Below, piece after piece: positions 1 to 7,912 of a stretch of 25,505 bases of DNA; the stretch's first letter is position 1, and each line of letters begins with the position of its first letter. The stretch lies in NCBI GenBank assembly GCA_034428935.1, contig DAOUHB010000235.1, forward strand, positions 1 through 25,505. Direction: 5' to 3'. Source of the stretch: JAAYZQ01 sp034428935 (GTDB taxonomy: Bacteria > Chloroflexota > Anaerolineae > JAAYZQ01). The notes under the pieces are model-generated. The model ran no database searches, had not been told where the DNA came from, and saw nothing but the letters and a program-made list of their open reading frames with translations. The position numbers and the translations under genes were made by a program.

Positions 1-1383
1 ACCGTTGCTCAGTTCATCCTTCTCTACGGCCGGCGCCGCGTGGGCAAGACCGTCTTGCTCCGCCATTGGGCTGAACAGGCAGGCATCCCCCACACCTACT
101 GGGCGGCCGAGAAAGAGCCGGCTCCCCTGCAACGCCGCAAGCTCTTCGCCCGTCTCCTTGGCGTCGAGCCGGCCCGCGCCGCCACCTTTGACTCGTGGGC
201 CGACTGCTGGCAGGCCATCGCCGCCTTCCTGGGCGACCGCCGCCACATCCTCATCCTGGACGAGTTCACCTACGCCGTCGAATCGGACCCGGCCATGCTC
301 TCCTCACTTCAGCACGCCTGGGACCAGCAGTTCAAAGACTCTCAAGTCGTCCTGGTGCTGTGCGGCTCCCACGTCCACACCATGGAGACCCTGCAAGCTC
401 GCCAGTCACCCCTCTTTGGCCGGCTGACCGGCCAGTGGTGGCTGCATCCGCTGCCCTTCGCCGCCCTCCAGGAGTTTCTGCCCGGCTGGTCGGCCGACGA
501 GAGGGTGGCCGCCTATGCCGTCGTCGGCGGCGTCCCCGCTTACCTGGAGTGGCTGGACCCCAACCTGTCACTCAGCGACAATGTGCGCCAGGTGATCCTG
601 GCGCCGGGCAGCATGTGGGTCGCCGAGCCTACCTTTCTGCTGTACGACGAGGTGCGCGAGCCGGCCACGCACCTGGCCATCCTCAAGGCCATCGGCGCCG
701 GCAACCACACCCTGTCCGAGATCTCGGACGCGGCCCTGGTCAGCACGGCCCACCTGTCAGCCTACCTGGCACGCTTGCAGGAGCTGCGGCTGGTGGAGCG
801 GCGGCTGCCGGTCACCATCCCGCCGGCGAAACGGCGCCGCTCGCGAAGCGGCCGCTATCACCTGTGCGACCCGTACTTTCGCTTCTACTTTCGCTTTCTG
901 GCGCCCAACCAGGATGAGCTGAGCTACCACCCGGAGCTGGTCCTGCCCCGCATCCGCGACGGGCTGCGGGCCTTTGTGGGCATGACCGCCTTCGAGGAAT
1001 TGAGCCGGCAGTGGGTCACGGAACAGAGCCGGGCCGGCAAGCTCCCTCTGGCCGTTCAAGAGGTGGGCAGTCATTGGAGCCGGGCGGTCCAGGTAGACGT
1101 GGTGGGCATCAACTGGGCAGAGCGAACCATTCTCCTGGGCGAGTGCAAGTGGGGCACGGGCCACGTGGACCGGGCCGTGATCCGCGAGACGTTAGAGTCC
1201 AAGACGCCCAGGGTGCTGAAGGATCTCCCTGAAGGGGGCGCGGGTTGGAAGGTGCATCACGCCTTCTTTGCGCGCACAGGCTTCACCGATGCAGCCCAGG
1301 CTGAAGCAAGGTCGGCGGGTGCACTGCTGGTCGATGTGGCGACGTTGGATGCAGATCTGAGACGGACCCTGGTAACTCTATAA
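1..1383 (+). CDS. AAA ATPase with C-terminal DUF234 nuclease-like domain, 5'-truncated by the window edge
   Basis: The frame is open from base 1, and the Walker A motif (GRRRVGKT) lies in the first 17 codons, before any credible start, so the true start is upstream of the window. A GTG at position 40 lies inside the P-loop and cannot be the start. Walker B is ILILDEF near codon 95, with a GSH sensor-like element about 25 residues later. A winged-helix-like middle section follows, then a DUF234 C-terminus. Its D...(L)GECKW arrangement resembles the D-(E/Q)xK core of PD-(D/E)XK nucleases. Proteins of this kind (archaeal-type ATPase plus DUF234) are common in archaea and thermophilic or anaerobic bacteria. 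Their role is poorly defined, and association with mobile or defence DNA has been suggested. The gene faces away from the peptide operon and shares no operon with it. Confidence 0.85.
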   Translation, partial: TVAQFILLYGRRRVGKTVLLRHWAEQAGIPHTYWAAEKEPAPLQRRKLFARLLGVEPARAATFDSWADCWQAIAAFLGDRRHILILDEFTYAVESDPAMLSSLQHAWDQQFKDSQVVLVLCGSHVHTMETLQARQSPLFGRLTGQWWLHPLPFAALQEFLPGWSADERVAAYAVVGGVPAYLEWLDPNLSLSDNVRQVILAPGSMWVAEPTFLLYDEVREPATHLAILKAIGAGNHTLSEISDAALVSTAHLSAYLARLQELRLVERRLPVTIPPAKRRRSRSGRYHLCDPYFRFYFRFLAPNQDELSYHPELVLPRIRDGLRAFVGMTAFEELSRQWVTEQSRAGKLPLAVQEVGSHWSRAVQVDVVGINWAERTILLGECKWGTGHVDRAVIRETLESKTPRVLKDLPEGGAGWKVHHAFFARTGFTDAAQAEARSAGALLVDVATLDADLRRTLVTL

Positions 1384-1486
1384 GCGATACACCCGTTTTC
1401 AGCCAGGTCCGGATCCGCTGACGGCGGGTCTTGATGGTGCCCTCGGTCCCCACGAACGTTCATAAACAACACAACACCCATAACAC
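1384..1486. other. Short intergenic spacer with no recognised gene
   Basis: No convincing coding sequence, terminator with a T-tract or RNA gene is seen here. A minus-strand frame is open across part of it, but its translation is not recognised. Confidence 0.4.
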
Positions 1487-1636
1487 TCAGGAGCCGCGCG
1501 ACGCAATGATGGCCAGGGCCGGGCCGTTGACGTGCTGAGGCTCGTCGAAGCCGATCTCGGCGATGCGAAAGCCAAAGAACTCCAGGCAGCCGAGGACGTC
1601 GTCCCGCGACATCCACTTGCTGTGAAGGAGTTGACG
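1487..1636 (-). pseudogene. 3' remnant of a probable SAM-dependent methyltransferase
   Basis: A minus-strand frame of about 49 codons runs from an in-frame stop (1637-1639) to a TGA at 1487-1489. Its translation looks like a real protein C-terminus: a segment reading WMSRDDVLGCLEFFGF is followed by GFDEPQHVNGPALAIIA. This resembles the last strands of class I methyltransferases ending in a DxPxHxNGPAxAxxA tail. Nothing upstream in frame continues the protein, because the oppF-like gene begins to occupy that strand at 1644. It is therefore read as a decayed gene end. The family assignment rests on pattern memory alone. Confidence 0.45.
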
Positions 1637-1643
1637 TCAACCG

Positions 1644-2654
1644 TCAGGCCACGCGGTGGCAGGCGACCCAGTGGCCCGGCTGCACCTCGCGGTACTCGGG
1701 CGGCACCTCAAAGCATGGTTCGTAGGCGACGGGGCAGCGGGTGTTGAACACGCAGCCTTGCGGCGGATGCGCCGGACTCGGCACGTCGCCCGGAAGAATG
1801 ATGCGCACCCGGTTCTGCTCCGTCACCGGGTCGGGAATGGGCACCGCCGACAACAGGGCCTGGGTGTAGGGGTGAAGCGGGTTGGCATACAGGTTCTCAC
1901 GGCCGGTCAGCTCGACGATCTTGCCCAGGTACATGACCGCCACGCGGTTGCTGATGTGGCGCACCATGCTCAGATCGTGGGCGATGAACAGGTAGGTCAG
2001 TCCGAACTGCTCCTGCAGATCCTGCAGGAGGTTGATCACCTGCGCCTGGATCGACACGTCCAGGGCGGCGATGGGCTCGTCGCACACGATAAAATCGGGG
2101 CTCAGCGCCAGTGCCCGGGCGACGCCGATCCGCTGCCGTTGGCCGCCGGAGAACTCGTGCGGAAAGCGGTTGGCCAGGCCGGGGTTCAGCCCCACCAGGC
2201 GCAGCAGCTCCGCCACCCGCTCCTCCTTCTCCCTTCCCCGGGCCTCGCCGTGGATGGCCAGGGGCGCGCCTACGATGGCGCCGACATTCATGCGCGGGTT
2301 CAGCGAGGCGTAGGGGTCCTGGAAGATCATCTGCATGCGACGGCGTGCCCGGCGGAGCGCCTTGCCCCGCAGCGTCTGCACGTCGATGCCGTCAAACAGC
2401 ACCCGGCCTGCCGTGGGCGGATACAGCCGCAGGATCGTGCGGCCGATGGTCGTCTTGCCCGACCCGCTCTCGCCCACCAGCCCTAGCGTCTCGCCGCGAA
2501 GCACGTCAAAGGTGATGCCGTCTACGGCGCGCACGTCGCCCACGTGGCGCCGCAGCAGGCCGTGGGTGATGGGAAAGTACTTTTTCAGGCCCTCGATCCT
2601 CAGCAGGATCCGGCCCTGCCCTCCGGGTCGCGCGCCAGCCGGTTGTGTGCTCAT
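1644..2654 (-). CDS. oppF: Oligopeptide/dipeptide ABC transporter ATP-binding protein, OppF type
   Basis: This 336-residue protein is the ATPase that powers peptide import at the inner face of the membrane. Visible motifs are Walker A GESGSGKT (61-68), Q-loop Gln112, signature SGGQR (169-173), Walker B IVCDEP (189-194) and switch His226. The C-terminal oligopeptide-transporter extension has HPYTQALL (261-268) and four cysteines (301, 307, 314, 332), the kind of set that binds an iron-sulphur cluster in some Dpp/Opp ATPases. The N-terminal segment with VGDVRAVDGI is OppF-like. The start is the ATG at 2654, which overlaps the oppC stop by four bases (ATGA) and implies translational coupling. 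An in-frame extension upstream to 2804 lies inside oppC and was rejected. It is the last gene of the operon, and the usual OppD partner is missing. Confidence 0.93.
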   Translation of the reverse strand: MSTQPAGARPGGQGRILLRIEGLKKYFPITHGLLRRHVGDVRAVDGITFDVLRGETLGLVGESGSGKTTIGRTILRLYPPTAGRVLFDGIDVQTLRGKALRRARRRMQMIFQDPYASLNPRMNVGAIVGAPLAIHGEARGREKEERVAELLRLVGLNPGLANRFPHEFSGGQRQRIGVARALALSPDFIVCDEPIAALDVSIQAQVINLLQDLQEQFGLTYLFIAHDLSMVRHISNRVAVMYLGKIVELTGRENLYANPLHPYTQALLSAVPIPDPVTEQNRVRIILPGDVPSPAHPPQGCVFNTRCPVAYEPCFEVPPEYREVQPGHWVACHRVA

Positions 2655-3547
2655 AGCCGCAGCTTCGGGTCCAGGGCGTCCCGCAGGCCGTCGCTCAGCA
2701 GGTTGACGGACAGGACGGCGACAAAGATCGCCAGGCCGGGGAACACCGACATCCACCACGCTTCGCGGAGCTGTGTCCGCCCCGCGTTGAGCATCGCTCC
2801 CCATTCGGGCGAGGGCGGCTGAGCACCCAGCCCGAGGTAGCTGAGGCCGGCCGTGGTCAGGATTGCGCCCCCCAGGCCGACGGTGGCATAGATGATCAGC
2901 GGGGCCATGATGTTGGGCAGGATCTGGGTGAACATGATGTAGCCGTCGCTGGCCCCCAACACCCGCGCCGCCGTAACGTATTCATAGTTCCTGGCCGCCA
3001 GCACCGAGCCACGCACCAGGCGCGAGAAGGACGGGATGGCCGAGATACCCAGGGCGATGAGCACGGTCCCCAGGTTCGGACCCAGGGCCGCGACGATGCT
3101 GAGCAGGAGGAGGATGCTGGGAAAGGCCAGCAGGACGTCGACGACGCGCATGATGAGGGTATCGACCCAGCCCCCGAAATAGCCGGACACCAGCCCGAAC
3201 ACGATCCCCCCGCTTACCGCTACGGCGATGGCCAGCACGGCCACCCTCAGCGACTCCCGGCCGCCCCACAGCACGCGGCTCAGGATATCGCGACCAAGGT
3301 CGTCGGTCCCAAAGGGGTGGGCCCAGGAAGGCGGCTCGAGCAGATGATCGTAGTCGTGGGCGTTCGGCGGGATCGGGGTGATGACCGGGGCCATGATCAC
3401 GGCCAGCACCAGCAGCAGGAAGCCAACCAGCGCCACCATGGCGATGGGGTTGCGCCGCAGTGTCCGCCACGCGCTGCGGCGCGCCCTGGCCTTTGTCGGC
3501 GCCGCTTGCCCGTCCACGGGGGCCGCCCTCTGCCCGGCGCTAGTCAT
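2651..3547 (-). CDS. oppC: Peptide ABC transporter permease, OppC/DppC type
   Basis: This 298-residue inner-membrane protein forms one half of the peptide channel. An Ala/Arg-rich cytoplasmic tail precedes the OppC_N signature RNPIAMVAL (32-40) and the first membrane helix (about 36-56). The periplasmic loop carries HPFGTDDLGRDILSR (77-91), diagnostic of the family. Further helices follow, and the EAA coupling loop (EYVTAARVLGAS, 189-200) contacts the ATPase. The ATG overlaps the oppB stop by eight bases and the gene's own stop overlaps the oppF start, so the three are co-translated. Length is normal for the family. Substrate cannot be read from the sequence; the context suggests small peptides. 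Confidence 0.94.
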   Translation of the reverse strand: MTSAGQRAAPVDGQAAPTKARARRSAWRTLRRNPIAMVALVGFLLLVLAVIMAPVITPIPPNAHDYDHLLEPPSWAHPFGTDDLGRDILSRVLWGGRESLRVAVLAIAVAVSGGIVFGLVSGYFGGWVDTLIMRVVDVLLAFPSILLLLSIVAALGPNLGTVLIALGISAIPSFSRLVRGSVLAARNYEYVTAARVLGASDGYIMFTQILPNIMAPLIIYATVGLGGAILTTAGLSYLGLGAQPPSPEWGAMLNAGRTQLREAWWMSVFPGLAIFVAVLSVNLLSDGLRDALDPKLRL

Positions 3548-4460
3548 AGCGGATCCTCGGATCCAGGAAGCCGTACAACACGTCGACGGCCAGGTTCAAG
3601 AACGCATACACCGTCGCGGTAAAGAGCACGATGCCCTGCACCATGGGATAGTCGCGCGCCGCGATGGCATTGACGACCAGCCGGCCGATCCCGGGCCGGG
3701 CAAAGACGTTCTCGATAAACACCGTGCCCGCCAGCAGGCCGGCAAACTGGAGGCCCAACACCGTCACCACCGGGATGAGCGCATTGCGCAGCACGTGGCT
3801 CACGATCACCGAGCGCCCGCCCAACCCCTTGGCCCACGCCGTCCGGACATAGTCCTCGCGGATCACCTCCAGCATGCTCGATCGAGTCAGCCGGGCCAGG
3901 ACCGCCGCCGGTGCCAGGGCGAGGGTGACGCTGGGCAGAATCAACGCCCTCAGGCCGGTGCCGCCCGTGATGGGCACCATCTTTAGCTTGACTCCGAACA
4001 CGATCAACAGCACGATCCCGAGCCAGAACTCCGGGATCGAGAGGCCCACCAATGCCCCGGCCATGAGCCCGCCGTCCAGCCACCGGTTCCGCGCCGTGGC
4101 GGCGAGCACCCCCGTCGAGACCCCGACTATCACCGACAGGAAGAGGGCCGTGAGCGTTAGCTGCATGGTGCTGGGAAAGCGGTCCAGGATCTCCTGGATC
4201 ACCGGCCTCTGGCTGCGAAACGAGCTCCCCAGATCGCCGTGCAGCGCCCGCCACAGGTAGCGGCCGTATTGCACATGCAGCGGGTCGTCCAGGCCCAGCT
4301 CCTGCCGCAGCCCCGTGATGCGATCCGGCGTGGCATACTGGCCCAGCATCAGCACAGCCGGGTCGCCGGGCGTCACGTGGAGGATCGCAAACGCCAGGAG
4401 CGACACTCCCACCAGGATGGGGAGCAGCATCAACAACCTTCTCAGCACATACAGCGCCAT
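3540..4460 (-). CDS. oppB: Peptide ABC transporter permease, OppB/DppB type
   Basis: This 306-residue membrane protein is the OppB half of the channel. It starts with the standard MALYVLRRLL helix (about 1-28), followed by HVTPGDPA (28-35), GLDDP-x-H-VQYGRYL (56-69) and GDLGSSF (75-81), all OppB hallmarks. The EAA coupling loop is DYVRTAWAKGLGG (203-215), and the C-terminus ends in the usual DPRIRYD. The ATG at 4460 is the only start giving a normal N-terminus; a long in-frame extension toward 5285 overlaps the upstream hydrolase gene and is spurious. No strong Shine-Dalgarno sequence is visible. A 119-base gap separates it from the upstream hydrolase, so separate initiation or processing here is possible. 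Confidence 0.94.
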   Translation of the reverse strand: MALYVLRRLLMLLPILVGVSLLAFAILHVTPGDPAVLMLGQYATPDRITGLRQELGLDDPLHVQYGRYLWRALHGDLGSSFRSQRPVIQEILDRFPSTMQLTLTALFLSVIVGVSTGVLAATARNRWLDGGLMAGALVGLSIPEFWLGIVLLIVFGVKLKMVPITGGTGLRALILPSVTLALAPAAVLARLTRSSMLEVIREDYVRTAWAKGLGGRSVIVSHVLRNALIPVVTVLGLQFAGLLAGTVFIENVFARPGIGRLVVNAIAARDYPMVQGIVLFTATVYAFLNLAVDVLYGFLDPRIRYD

Positions 4461-4579
4461 CGTGGTCACTTTCTGCCGGGGGGCCCGCCGGGAACGTCGC
4501 TCCTGGCGCCCGGTGTGAGAGCGCGACCTCGCCAGCCGCGATTTACCGCGGACCCGGCAGGCTCCCCCGGAGTAGGCTA
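4461..4579 (-). other. Gap between the second serine hydrolase gene and oppB
   Basis: This 119-base GC-rich spacer contains several short G/C inverted repeats but no clear promoter hexamers and no T-tract terminator. It is most simply an intra-operonic spacer. Confidence 0.4.
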
Positions 4580-5947
4580 TTAGCGAACCCGTTTTTGCAT
4601 GCGGTAGCCCACGCGCAGCCAGGCCACGGCCCCATCTGCGTCGCGCACCACGTCGACGGGCAAGCCCTTCAAGCGGCCGTCCAGGAACAACAGCCGGTCC
4701 GGCTCGCACAGCCCCAACGACACCGGCGGCGGGCAAGGCGGCGGCGGCGAGTCCTTGGTCGGGAAGCCGGCCGTGTACCGGATCTGGCCGACCAGTCGCC
4801 CGGCCAACATGCCCAGCTCCAGATCCACCATGTATCGCGTGTATAGCCCGGCAAACGCCGCCAGATCCTCTGGAGATGCCTCGATGGCCTCCGGCTCGCA
4901 CACCTTCAGCCCGGCATACTCGCGCAGCGCGCATTTGGTCACGTCCTGGTTCACGGCAAGGCCCTCGTCGGCGTTCGTCATCACGCCGATGGCCAGGCCG
5001 TGCTGCGGCACCAGCGTCAGCTCCGCCTGCTGGCCGATGGTGCTCCCGCCGTGCGACACGCGGACCACCCCGTCCGTTGCGTCGAGGAACCAGCTCAGGC
5101 CGATGGCCTCGTCCTTCCACATCGTCGCCTGCGGCGTTTGCATCAAGGCCATGGTCTCGGCCGCCAGGAGCCGCGTCCCGTCCTCCGCCGTCCCGTCGCC
5201 CATGTGAAAGCGACCGTAGCGCAGCAGATCCCCGATGTCGCATACGAGCCCGCCGCACGGGTTGTCGCCGCGCGGGATGGGCCACGGTGACGCCACCTCC
5301 GGGCCATTCGATCCCGCCGAGTGCCCCACGACAAAGCGATGGATCATGACGTCGATGGGGTTAAAGAAGGACCGCTTCAGGCCCATAGGCTCCAGCACCA
5401 GCTCCTGCATGGCCGCCTCGTACGTCTTGCCGGTCACCGCCGCCAGGACGTGGCCCGCCAGCGATACCGCGGCGTTGTTGTAGGAAACGTACGCTCCCAG
5501 GGGTGATTCCTGTTCCAGCTCGGCCATGGCCGCCACGTACCGGGCCAGGGCGTCGTCGCCAAAACTCATGTCCGTGAACAGGTCGCCGCTCCAGCCCGCC
5601 GTGTGCGTCAGGAGGTGCCGCAGGGTGACCCGCGCCGACGTGTCCTGATCGACTACGGCAAAGTCGGGCACGTAGGTCCGCACCGGCTCGTCGAGGGACA
5701 GCTTGCCCTCCTCGACCAGCCGCATGATGGCCGTCGCCGTGTAGGTCTTGGTAATCGATCCGATCTGAAACAGCGTGTCGGGGGTGACGGGCAGTGGGTG
5801 ATCAACGCTGGTTACCCCGAGCCCGGCGGTTTTGATCTCTCCCTGGTGGAGAACGCCCACCACGGCACCAGGCACACCGTTGGCCTTCATGGCCGCCTCG
5901 GCGCAGGCTACGACCTGCTCCCAAGCTGATTCGTGCTTCTCGCTCAC
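4580..5947 (-). CDS. Serine hydrolase of the beta-lactamase/D-aminopeptidase (S12, class C-like) family
   Basis: This 455-residue penicillin-recognising serine hydrolase has the nucleophile motif SITK (Ser64, Lys67), a YxN-type element YNN (Tyr156-Asn158) and an HGG box (299-301) in place of KTG. That is the usual set for S12 esterases, D-aminopeptidases and carboxypeptidases. The C-terminal approximately 100 residues form a small beta-rich domain interrupted by a proline run (PPPPCPPP). No signal peptide or lipobox is present, so it should be cytoplasmic. That suits a peptidase acting on peptides brought in by the adjacent Opp system. The start is a GTG preceded by CTAAGGAGG, which overlaps the TAA of the upstream hydrolase gene, so the two are co-transcribed. 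Esterase activity is an alternative. Confidence 0.88.
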   Translation of the reverse strand: MSEKHESAWEQVVACAEAAMKANGVPGAVVGVLHQGEIKTAGLGVTSVDHPLPVTPDTLFQIGSITKTYTATAIMRLVEEGKLSLDEPVRTYVPDFAVVDQDTSARVTLRHLLTHTAGWSGDLFTDMSFGDDALARYVAAMAELEQESPLGAYVSYNNAAVSLAGHVLAAVTGKTYEAAMQELVLEPMGLKRSFFNPIDVMIHRFVVGHSAGSNGPEVASPWPIPRGDNPCGGLVCDIGDLLRYGRFHMGDGTAEDGTRLLAAETMALMQTPQATMWKDEAIGLSWFLDATDGVVRVSHGGSTIGQQAELTLVPQHGLAIGVMTNADEGLAVNQDVTKCALREYAGLKVCEPEAIEASPEDLAAFAGLYTRYMVDLELGMLAGRLVGQIRYTAGFPTKDSPPPPCPPPVSLGLCEPDRLLFLDGRLKGLPVDVVRDADGAVAWLRVGYRMQKRVR

Positions 5948-5959
5948 GACAGTTCCTCC

Positions 5960-7681
5960 TTAGACTCGCGGGGCGCTGAGGACGGCGCCCTGCTGGATGA
6001 GGGTCGCTTCGGTCACGGCCCCGGATTCGTCCCGCTTGAACTCGATGCGCACGCCGGGCTGCCCTTTGACGGCGAACTCGGTGCCCTCCACAGGCTCCAG
6101 CTCGTACTCGGGCTGACCCGGCATGGCCAGGACGAGGGTGTGCTCGCCCTGGAGCGCGATGTGGATGGGGGTGCCCATCAGGTCGTACTCGCCGGCCAGC
6201 GGCTCCAGGAAGCTCCGCTCGCGCATCGACGCGGGCGCCACGCGGGCAAAGACAATATCCTTGACGCTGTCCTCCAGGGGCAGCGACACGCTGGCGATGC
6301 GCCCCTGCACGTCGGTGGCAAACGACACCTTCAGCTCGATGTCCTCCATCGCGAATTTCATGTTAAAGGTATCGTAGTGGTAATGGGTCATGGGCAGATC
6401 GAACTGGTTGTAGTGGGCCACCAGGCAGTCGCCGTCGAGGGTCACGGCGAAGGGGCCGTAGCCGGGATGCTCGTAGTTGCCGGCGTAATCGGCCAGCGGG
6501 TGGGAATGCGGCGCGTCCGGCTTGCGGTCCGCTTCCGACTTTTCCTTGGCCTTGTCGGCCGCCGCCAGCATCGCGTCTATCTCGCCCTTCAGCCGCGGGC
6601 CCCAATCGACGAGCCCCAGGCCGAGGAGCCGGTCGTACAGGTCAAAGGTCACGACGTAGGTCAAGAAGGAGCTGTTCATGTTGGTGAGCACCACCGCCCC
6701 TAGTCCCTCGTCGGGTATGAACGACACCAGGCTGGAAAAGCCGTCGATGTTGCCCCCATGGTGAACCAGCGTGTGGCCCCGGTAGGCGTTGATGAACCAA
6801 CCCATGCCATAGCTCGGCAGCCCGATCTCCTTGCCCTTCATGATCAGGTCTATGCCGGGCATGCCCTGGATGACCATCTGGGGGGTGTGCATCTGCGACA
6901 GGTTGCCGGGCGAGATGACCTGCCGGCCCTTGAACTGCCCGTCGCTCACGTGGAGCAGGACCCAGTTGGCCATGTCCACCAGGTTCGAGTTGATCGAGCC
7001 CGCCGGCCCGATGGCGTCGATGTTGCGGAACGGAATCCGCCGCACCTCCCCCTTCTTCTCTTCGTACGGCAGCGCAAAGTCCGCCCCCCGCTGCATCTCC
7101 TCCACCGAAAAGTTGCTGCACCCCATCTCCAGCGGCCCAAAGATCCGCTCCGCCACCACCTGCTCCCAAGTGCTGCCCGCAAGCTGGCCCACCAGGTGGC
7201 CGGCGGCCATGTACATCAGGTTCTGGTACTGAAAGTAGGTGCGAAAGTCCTTGTTCGGCTCCAGGTAGCACAACCGGTCAAACAGCTCCTGGCGCGACAG
7301 AGGGTTGTTGTACCACATCAGGTCGTGGCGCGGCAGCCCCGAGCGGTGGGTCACCAGGTCCCGGGGCGTCATGCGCTCCGTGGCGAACGGGTCCCACAGC
7401 CGGAACGTGGGCAGGTAGTCCCGCACCTGCCTGTCCCAGGCCAGCAGGCCATCGTCCACCAGGACGCCCATGGACATGGTCGCGAAGGCCTTGCTCGCCG
7501 AGCCGATGGCAAAGACGGTCTCGGGTGTCACGGCCAGCCCGCCCTCCACGTCGCGCAGGCCAAAGCCCTCGGCCAGCACCACCTCGCCGTCCTTGACCAC
7601 TGCAATGGCCACGCCCGGCACCTTCCAGACGTCCATCTGTTCCGCCACGAACTCGCGGTATCCTTCCAATTCGGCAATCAT
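5960..7681 (-). CDS. Serine hydrolase of the beta-lactamase (S12) family with DUF3471-like C-terminal domain
   Basis: This 573-residue hydrolase has SASK (Ser61, Lys64), YQN (Tyr152-Asn154) and HHGG (307-310) as its catalytic motifs. The catalytic domain spans roughly residues 1-390. A linker rich in charged residues and a DUF3471-type beta domain (about 440-573) follow, and the latter often shapes the substrate pocket in this family. There is no signal peptide. The start is the ATG at 7681 with GGAG seven bases upstream; the frame stays open to 7861, but that stretch is a duplicated gene remnant. The gene lies between the binding lipoprotein and a second, shorter hydrolase of the same fold. 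The substrate is likely a small peptide, perhaps with D-residues or a blocked end, but that is inferred from the context only. Confidence 0.88.
   Translation of the reverse strand: MIAELEGYREFVAEQMDVWKVPGVAIAVVKDGEVVLAEGFGLRDVEGGLAVTPETVFAIGSASKAFATMSMGVLVDDGLLAWDRQVRDYLPTFRLWDPFATERMTPRDLVTHRSGLPRHDLMWYNNPLSRQELFDRLCYLEPNKDFRTYFQYQNLMYMAAGHLVGQLAGSTWEQVVAERIFGPLEMGCSNFSVEEMQRGADFALPYEEKKGEVRRIPFRNIDAIGPAGSINSNLVDMANWVLLHVSDGQFKGRQVISPGNLSQMHTPQMVIQGMPGIDLIMKGKEIGLPSYGMGWFINAYRGHTLVHHGGNIDGFSSLVSFIPDEGLGAVVLTNMNSSFLTYVVTFDLYDRLLGLGLVDWGPRLKGEIDAMLAAADKAKEKSEADRKPDAPHSHPLADYAGNYEHPGYGPFAVTLDGDCLVAHYNQFDLPMTHYHYDTFNMKFAMEDIELKVSFATDVQGRIASVSLPLEDSVKDIVFARVAPASMRERSFLEPLAGEYDLMGTPIHIALQGEHTLVLAMPGQPEYELEPVEGTEFAVKGQPGVRIEFKRDESGAVTEATLIQQGAVLSAPRV
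5976..6050 (-). repeat. Copy A of a 75-bp duplicated segment (C-terminal codons of the longer serine hydrolase)
   Basis: This stretch encodes the KRDESGAVTEATLIQQGAVL tail of the hydrolase. It matches 7791-7865 at 70 of 75 positions by hand alignment, in the same orientation and reading frame. Confidence 0.9.
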
Positions 7682-7790
7682 GTCGTTACTCCGTCTCCTG
7701 TCGGTGTTGTACACCGGTGTCGGACCCGCCATCGGGTCTCGCCTGAGTGTGATTTGAAACCTGATAGATCCTGGCCAGGCTCGCCGGTCA

Positions 7791-7865
7791 CTGAGGACGG
7801 CGCCCTGCTGGATGAGGGTCGCTTCAGTCACGGCCCCCGACTCGTCCCGCTTGCACTCCATGCGC
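7791..7865 (-). pseudogene. Copy B: C-terminal remnant of a third, lost serine hydrolase paralogue
   Basis: Read on the minus strand, this segment gives RMECKRDESGAVTEATLI and onward, the same C-terminal tail as the intact hydrolase downstream (five base differences in 75). It sits between the binding-protein gene and the hydrolase start, where an upstream paralogue's 3' end would be. Its stop has been lost and the frame now runs into the next gene. This suggests an ancestral tandem array of hydrolases, one of which was deleted. Confidence 0.75.
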
Positions 7866-7866
7866 G

Positions 7867-7901
7867 CGAACCTGTCAGGCCTGGCAGGCCTGACAGGTTC
7901 G
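7867..7901 (-). repeat. Perfect 16-bp inverted repeat with 3-base loop between the binding-protein gene and the hydrolases
   Basis: The arms 7867-7882 and 7886-7901 are exact reverse complements (CGAACCTGTCAGGCCT), separated by GGC. The hairpin begins 12 bases after the binding-protein stop. No T-run follows, so it is not a standard intrinsic terminator. An mRNA-stabilising or attenuating hairpin, or a dispersed palindromic repeat element, fits better. Such a structure could keep the binding protein more abundant than the downstream products. Confidence 0.85.
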
Positions 7902-7912
7902 TGGCTGCCGGG

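Noticed and set aside
4461..5285. N-terminal extension of OppB
   Set aside because: It lies entirely across the preceding hydrolase gene in another frame; the ATG at 4460 gives the conserved first helix.
7682..7861. N-terminal extension of the longer serine hydrolase
   Set aside because: The extension translates the duplicated tail remnant and then arginine-rich sequence. The ATG at 7681 has a ribosome site and gives the normal family start.
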